Shown: positions 47,555-51,015 of the stretch, in pieces | Numbering within the stretch: the first letter of the stretch is position 1 | How the letters are laid out: each line of letters opens with the position of its first letter | NCBI GenBank assembly: GCA_900544615.1 | Contig: UQVS01000019.1 | Location: 1 to 51,015 of the forward strand | Direction of reading: 5' to 3' | Length of the DNA: 51,015 nucleotides | Source: an uncultured Oscillibacter sp. | GTDB lineage: Bacteria > Bacillota > Clostridia > Oscillospirales > Oscillospiraceae | The notes under the pieces: model-generated | Database searches by the model: none | The model's input: only the letters and a program-made list of their open reading frames with translations | Told to the model about the DNA's origin: nothing | Position numbers and translations under genes: made by a program

Positions 47555-48652
47555 TCAGCCGGTTTCGGTCAGGGAACGGCAGTCGTGTCCGGCCTTCCGG
47601 GCTGCGGCAACGAATTCCCGCAGACCGGCGGCGGAAGCCGTAGCTCCCAGCCAAACGGAGACGTCTCCCCGCCGGTTGGTGATCCGCTTCAGAAGGGAAG
47701 CGGCGTTGGAGGCGCTCTCCAGCTTGTAGCTGCTCCGATCCAGATCGGGGGAGAGGGGGCAGTATCCGGCCTGCTTCAGAGTCTGTGCCGTGCGTTCATC
47801 TGCGTTCCTGAGACAGATCAGCCGGGTCTTGCCCAGCGTGGCCCGGTACAGCGCGTCCTCTGCCCGCTTCAACAGCTCCTCCGGGCTGCCGGCAGCGCCG
47901 TCCAGCAGGATGCCGACGGTGTGGCCGGAGGCGGTCATCCGCCGCAGCAGCGCCCCGTTCTCCTCCATGAATTCCGGCGTGCAGTAGAAGGTGGCCCAGC
48001 TGCCGGCCCGATCCAGAACGTCCAGCAGCCCGCCAGCCCGCGAATCCCCCTCCAGACACAGGTGAATCCGGGCGCCTGCCGTGGAGACGGCGGGCGTTTC
48101 GGGAGCAGGCTCCTCGCTGTCGCTGCCGCTGGGCTGCGAGTCTTTGATATAAGCGCTGTAGCGCTCTTCCATACTATAGGTGGCGGCGTTGGCGAAGCTG
48201 CGGATGCTCATGCCGAAATCCGGTGAGCGCAGCCAGACCAGAGTGCCGTTCGGCACGTCAGTCACGGAGTATTGCAGACCAAAAAATCCGGCTACCATGG
48301 ACGCCGGCACGAATACCGTACCGCCGGATTGCACCGCTCCCGGCGCGTAGGATGTGCCGCTGCTGTCCTGCACGGTTCCCTTGTTCCGATCAAACATCAG
48401 GGCGCGGCGCTCCTTTTCCAGCACCATCAGCCCCTTGGCAGTATTGTTGATGACCGAAGCGCCCAGATTTGTAAATACCGATGCGGCCACATAGAGATAG
48501 CCGCCGTGCCAGAAAGGCATGGAAGCGTCCGACAGCGGAAGAACGCTTTCCTCCGCAGCCACAAAATAAACCTTTCCCGCGGCCTGAACAGGAGATGAGA
48601 GCTGAAAGAGCAGCAGTATGCACAAAATTCCGGCGGCCCAGCGCTTTTTCAT
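47555..48652 (-). CDS. Secreted protein with stalk domain and degenerate polysaccharide-deacetylase-like domain
   Basis: The 365-residue protein has a signal peptide (KKRWAAGILCILLLFQLSSPVQAAG), a copper-amine-oxidase-N-like stalk domain (about 25-145) and, after a proline/glutamate-rich linker, a domain that follows the NodB fold: IHLCLEGDSRAGGLLDVLDRAGSWATFYCTPEFMEENGALLRRMTASGHTVGILLDG. In true deacetylases the first motif reads TFDDG and the last here would contain a histidine; both are lost. It is therefore probably a carbohydrate-binding or structural relative without activity. A GGGGAGGGG site precedes the ATG. Confidence 0.8.
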   Translation of the reverse strand: MKKRWAAGILCILLLFQLSSPVQAAGKVYFVAAEESVLPLSDASMPFWHGGYLYVAASVFTNLGASVINNTAKGLMVLEKERRALMFDRNKGTVQDSSGTSYAPGAVQSGGTVFVPASMVAGFFGLQYSVTDVPNGTLVWLRSPDFGMSIRSFANAATYSMEERYSAYIKDSQPSGSDSEEPAPETPAVSTAGARIHLCLEGDSRAGGLLDVLDRAGSWATFYCTPEFMEENGALLRRMTASGHTVGILLDGAAGSPEELLKRAEDALYRATLGKTRLICLRNADERTAQTLKQAGYCPLSPDLDRSSYKLESASNAASLLKRITNRRGDVSVWLGATASAAGLREFVAAARKAGHDCRSLTETG

Positions 48653-48778
48653 ACGGATCCCCTCCCCACAGCACAGTGTTTGAATAACATATTTTATCAC
48701 AGAAACAGCGCGGTTGTAAAGCGGAGGCATACCGGGTTCGCCTTTTTCGGAGCAAAATAGAAAAAACGAAATTTTTCC

Positions 48779-48806
48779 TTGACATTTGCCGGATTTCTTA
48801 TATAAT
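48779..48806 (+). promoter_or_regulatory. Promoter of rpsF-ssb-rpsR
   Basis: TTGACA (48779-48784) and TATAAT (48801-48806) are 16 bases apart. The leader of about 75 bases holds a short hairpin CTCAT/ATGAG (about 48840-48855). S6 operons are often autoregulated through their leader, but I cannot match the known S6:S18 motif. Confidence 0.8.
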
Positions 48807-48884
48807 AATAAAGCTTGCAGTATGCAGGCAAATCCTTGCTCTCATCTGTGAATGAGGGCCATTTGTCCAGAAGGAGGTGCAAAT

Positions 48885-49181
48885 ATGGCAAAGATTTCTG
48901 CCAATTACGAGGTCGTGTATGTGCTCGACCCTGCACAGGGTGAGGAGGCAATCGCCGCCCAGGTGGCGAACTTCAAGACTCTGGCTGAGCAGAACGGCTC
49001 CGACGTCGTGGTGGAGGAGTGGGGCAACCGCAAGCTGGCCTACCCCATCAACTACAAGACTGAGGGCTACTACGTGCTGATGACGTTTGTCAGCGGCCCG
49101 GAGTTCCCCCGCGAGTTGGATCGTAAGCTGCGTATCGCCGAAGGCGTTATGCGTTCCCTGATTGTCTGCAAGGACGAGTAA
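48885..49181 (+). CDS. rpsF: 30S ribosomal protein S6
   Basis: The 98-residue protein is a standard S6: NYEVVYVLDPAQGEEAI, GSDVVVEEWGNRKLAYPINYKTEGYYVLMTF, and REL-LRIAEGVMRSLIV. It binds S18 on the 30S platform. The ATG at 48885 has AAGGAGG 9 bases upstream. First gene of rpsF-ssb-rpsR. Confidence 0.97.
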   Translation: MAKISANYEVVYVLDPAQGEEAIAAQVANFKTLAEQNGSDVVVEEWGNRKLAYPINYKTEGYYVLMTFVSGPEFPRELDRKLRIAEGVMRSLIVCKDE

Positions 49182-49193
49182 GGAGCCAGCAAT

Positions 49194-49652
49194 ATGCTGA
49201 ATCGAATTATTCTCATGGGCCGTTTGACCCGTGACCCCGAACTTCGCCGTACCGGCAGCGGCACGGCGGTGACATCGTTCTCTCTGGCTGTTGACCGGGA
49301 TTTCAAGTCCCAGTCCGGCGAGAAGGAGACGGATTTCATCGACATTGTTGCCTGGCGTTCCACCGCCGAGTTTGTCAGCAAGTATTTCACCAAGGGCCGT
49401 ATGGCTGTGGTGGAGGGCCGACTGCAAATCCGGGACTGGACCGACAGGGACGGCGGCAAGCGCCGCAGCGCCGAAGTCGTGGCCGACAATGTGTATTTCG
49501 GGGATTCCAAGCGTGATGGCGGCGACAGCGCCGGTTATAATGCCGGCTATTCTCCCGCCCCCGCTTCCCGCAGCGCCGCCCCCAGCAGCTTCAGCGCAGG
49601 CGGCTCTGACTTCGCCGAGATCGGCGAGGATGACGGCGAACTGCCGTTTTGA
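49194..49652 (+). CDS. ssb: Single-stranded DNA-binding protein
   Basis: The 152-residue protein has an OB fold (LNRIILMGRLTRDPELRRTGSGTAVTSFSLAVDRD, DFIDIVAWRSTAEFVSKYFTKGRMAVVEGRLQ), a flexible serine/alanine/glycine linker and the acidic tip DDGELPF that recruits partner proteins. It lies between the S6 and S18 genes, the normal Firmicute order. Confidence 0.97.
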   Translation: MLNRIILMGRLTRDPELRRTGSGTAVTSFSLAVDRDFKSQSGEKETDFIDIVAWRSTAEFVSKYFTKGRMAVVEGRLQIRDWTDRDGGKRRSAEVVADNVYFGDSKRDGGDSAGYNAGYSPAPASRSAAPSSFSAGGSDFAEIGEDDGELPF

Positions 49653-49676
49653 TATTACTATAAGGAGGAAGCAATC

Positions 49677-49931
49677 ATGGCTTTCGATCGTGAAGCTCGT
49701 CCCGCCCGCCCCGCACGCGGCAACAAGCGCCGTAAGGTCTGCCAGTTCTGCGCCGAGAAGTGCGAGAGCATTGATTATAAGGACGCCGCCAAGCTGCGTC
49801 GTTTCGTTTCTGAGCGTTCCAAGATCCTGCCCCGCCGGACGACCGGCACCTGCGCCATGCATCAGCGTCAGCTGACTGAGGCCATCAAGCGCGCTCGTCA
49901 GATCGCTCTGCTGCCCTACGTCACCGACTAA
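49677..49931 (+). CDS. rpsR: 30S ribosomal protein S18
   Basis: The 84-residue protein is S18 with a basic start (PARPARGNKRRKVCQFCAEKCESIDYKD) that keeps a CxxC...C zinc-type motif, and the core RRFVSERSKILPRRTTGTCAMHQRQLTEAIKRARQIALLPYV. AAGGAGG precedes the ATG. Confidence 0.97.
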   Translation: MAFDREARPARPARGNKRRKVCQFCAEKCESIDYKDAAKLRRFVSERSKILPRRTTGTCAMHQRQLTEAIKRARQIALLPYVTD

Positions 49932-50024
49932 GGCAATCTGCTGTTGCAGAATTGAAAACCGGGAGCTGAATGGCGCCCACGCACAAGGACAACATAAAAA
50001 GTATCGTTCAGAGCAATGCAAAGC

Positions 50025-50060
50025 GGAGGGCGATGTACCGGATTCGGTGCATCGTCCTCC
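50025..50060 (+). terminator. Hairpin after rpsR
   Basis: GGAGGGCGATGTACCG and CGGTGCATCGTCCTCC pair with one mismatch around a GATT loop, about 95 bases after rpsR. The following ACTTGTTCC is a poor T tract, so it is a weak terminator or processing stem. Confidence 0.5.
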
Positions 50061-50127
50061 ACTTGTTCCATTTCTATAGCAGCAATATAAACTGATCCGC
50101 ACCAAGCCGGGAGAATGCGATTGATAT

Positions 50128-50161
50128 AAAGCAAAAAGAAACGGCGGGCCTCGGCCCGCCG
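50128..50161 (-). terminator. Terminator of the MATE gene
   Basis: ACGGCGGGCC and GGCCCGCCGT form a 10-bp stem with a tiny loop, followed on the minus strand by TTCTTTTTGC. It lies about 35 bases after the stop of the MATE gene. Confidence 0.85.
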
Positions 50162-50194
50162 TAAAATGGTTATTGTGGTTTGGTAAACCGGGTA

Positions 50195-51015
50195 TTAGAG
50201 AGCGCTCGCCGCTTTATCCATTGGCCAGGATTTTCTGAGCGCCGCATAGGAAACCAAAAAGTTGGCAAGCCAGCCTGCAGGCACAGCAAGCCAAACAAAG
50301 TCAATGCCAAAACGCGGCGCACAGATCAAAGCCACGGACAGGCGGATCGCAAGGTTTACCATGTTGGCAATAAGGAATGGGCGCATGATTCCAAGTCCGC
50401 GAAGAACTCCATCGGTCGCCATTTTAATTCCCATAAAGATAAAGAAGTAACCGATCCACCTCATATAATCCCCAGACACCTGATAAGCCAGAGCTGTTCC
50501 GTCTTTTCCAAGGAACAGCGAGGAAATCTGCGTGTGCAGCGTTTCAATGACAAGGAAGGCAATGGCTGCAAAGCACACATCCAGCACCAATGCTGCGTGG
50601 TAGCCTTTTTTGATGCGTTGGGGTTTGCCTGCGCCAAGGTTTTGGGAAACAAACGGCGAGACCGCATTGCCGATGGATACAAAGATCAGCGAAAAGACGT
50701 TCTCTATCCGCATCGTTGCCGCATATCCTGCCAGCGCCTGTGTGCCGAAGGGATTGACCACTGCCTGTACGATCATCATACCGATAGACACGGTAGACTG
50801 CTGGAGAACTGACGGCACGGCAATTCGAAGCATCGAGCGCAGCTCCCACCTGTCAAACCAGACAAAGGTGCTCTTATACCGCCGCATCCGATATAGGAAA
50901 ATCAATAGTGAGAACACAGCGGAAATTCCTTGGGCAATCAGGGTTGCCAGTGCCGCGCCGAACACGCCAAGCCCCAGACCGGCTACCATCCAAAGATCCA
51001 TCACAATATTCAGGA
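50195..51015 (-). CDS. MATE-family efflux protein, C-terminal part
   Basis: The frame is open to the window edge; about 272 residues, seemingly the second half or more of a roughly 450-residue MATE transporter, are seen. Several membrane segments follow the MATE pattern (MLRIAVPSVLQQSTVSIGMMIVQAVVNPFGTQALAGYAATMRIENVF, GNAVSPFVSQNLGAGKPQRIKKGY). It should export drugs or metabolites in exchange for Na+ or H+. Base composition is less GC-rich than its neighbours, which may hint at transfer. The true start is outside. Confidence 0.92.
   Translation of the reverse strand, partial: LNIVMDLWMVAGLGLGVFGAALATLIAQGISAVFSLLIFLYRMRRYKSTFVWFDRWELRSMLRIAVPSVLQQSTVSIGMMIVQAVVNPFGTQALAGYAATMRIENVFSLIFVSIGNAVSPFVSQNLGAGKPQRIKKGYHAALVLDVCFAAIAFLVIETLHTQISSLFLGKDGTALAYQVSGDYMRWIGYFFIFMGIKMATDGVLRGLGIMRPFLIANMVNLAIRLSVALICAPRFGIDFVWLAVPAGWLANFLVSYAALRKSWPMDKAASAL

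Noticed and set aside
48812..48884. S6:S18 autoregulatory leader
   Set aside because: The leader has a short hairpin, but I cannot find the characteristic bulge motif. Autoregulation is left as a possibility only.
1..51015. CRISPR array, insertion sequence, prophage or rRNA operon
   Set aside because: No regularly spaced repeats, transposase, phage structural genes or rRNA sequence were seen in either strand.

Overview
The window reads as a chromosomal segment of a GC-rich (roughly 58-60 %), endospore-forming anaerobic member of the Firmicutes, most likely a gut Oscillospirales/Oscillospiraceae. The reasons are the sporulation genes (yabP, yabQ, a spoVB-like flippase) in the order seen in Bacillus and Clostridia, the heavily used GGAGG ribosome binding sites, the clostridial FeoB/FeoA set, a TRAP transporter, a DUF1540 protein and the small CMD-cupin redox operon. 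No rRNA, CRISPR array, insertion sequence or replication origin was seen.

Layout. 1-2415: right-hand end of an integrated mobile element (ArdA-like antirestriction protein, a small Cys-rich protein, a hypothetical), closed by a sequence resembling the 3' end of a tRNA that may be an attachment site. 2458-2802: two tRNA-Ser genes on the minus strand with promoter and terminator. 2953-3816: rhomboid-like membrane protein. 3910-10640: a complete phosphate regulon, pstSCAB-phoU-phoB-phoR, behind Pho-box-like repeats. 10817-23204: a long minus-strand housekeeping/sporulation block (recJ, relA, dtd, an MBL hydrolase, hemZ, a zinc-ribbon protein, yabM/spoVB-like, mazG, hup, rqcP, yabP, yabQ, divIC, yabR). 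23355-25176: Na+/phosphate symporter with a PhoU-like tail. 25496-29442: ferrous iron block (Cys-rich FeoB partner, feoB, two feoA) facing a DtxR-family regulator across a pair of operator-like repeats. 29571-36790: a hydroxy-acid uptake and catabolism block (TRAP dctPQM; GntR regulator; LarA/DUF2088-like protein; split UxaA-type lyase), in which both transcription units carry the same 16-bp perfect palindrome just downstream of a recognisable promoter. 37011-39452: a redox operon (FMN reductase-like, CMD-cupin fusion, flavodoxin) facing its MerR regulator across a 19-bp-spacer promoter. 39506-43941: M20 amidohydrolase, an ammonium transporter fused to a PII domain with an attenuator-like leader, DUF1540, and a pair of half-size TauE/SafE proteins. 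43961-48652: response regulator, histidine kinase and HtrA protease in one operon, then a deacetylase-like secreted protein that lacks its catalytic motifs. 48779-49931: rpsF-ssb-rpsR. 50195-51015: truncated MATE exporter.

The best candidate for something undescribed is the GntR-TRAP-LarA/UxaA block at 29571-36790. It looks like a self-contained, substrate-induced pathway for a chiral 2-hydroxy acid (for example a sulfolactate- or aldonate/aldarate-like compound) in which a nickel-pincer-type racemase would feed a two-subunit lyase. Function calls come from reading the protein sequences and from context; no database search was possible.
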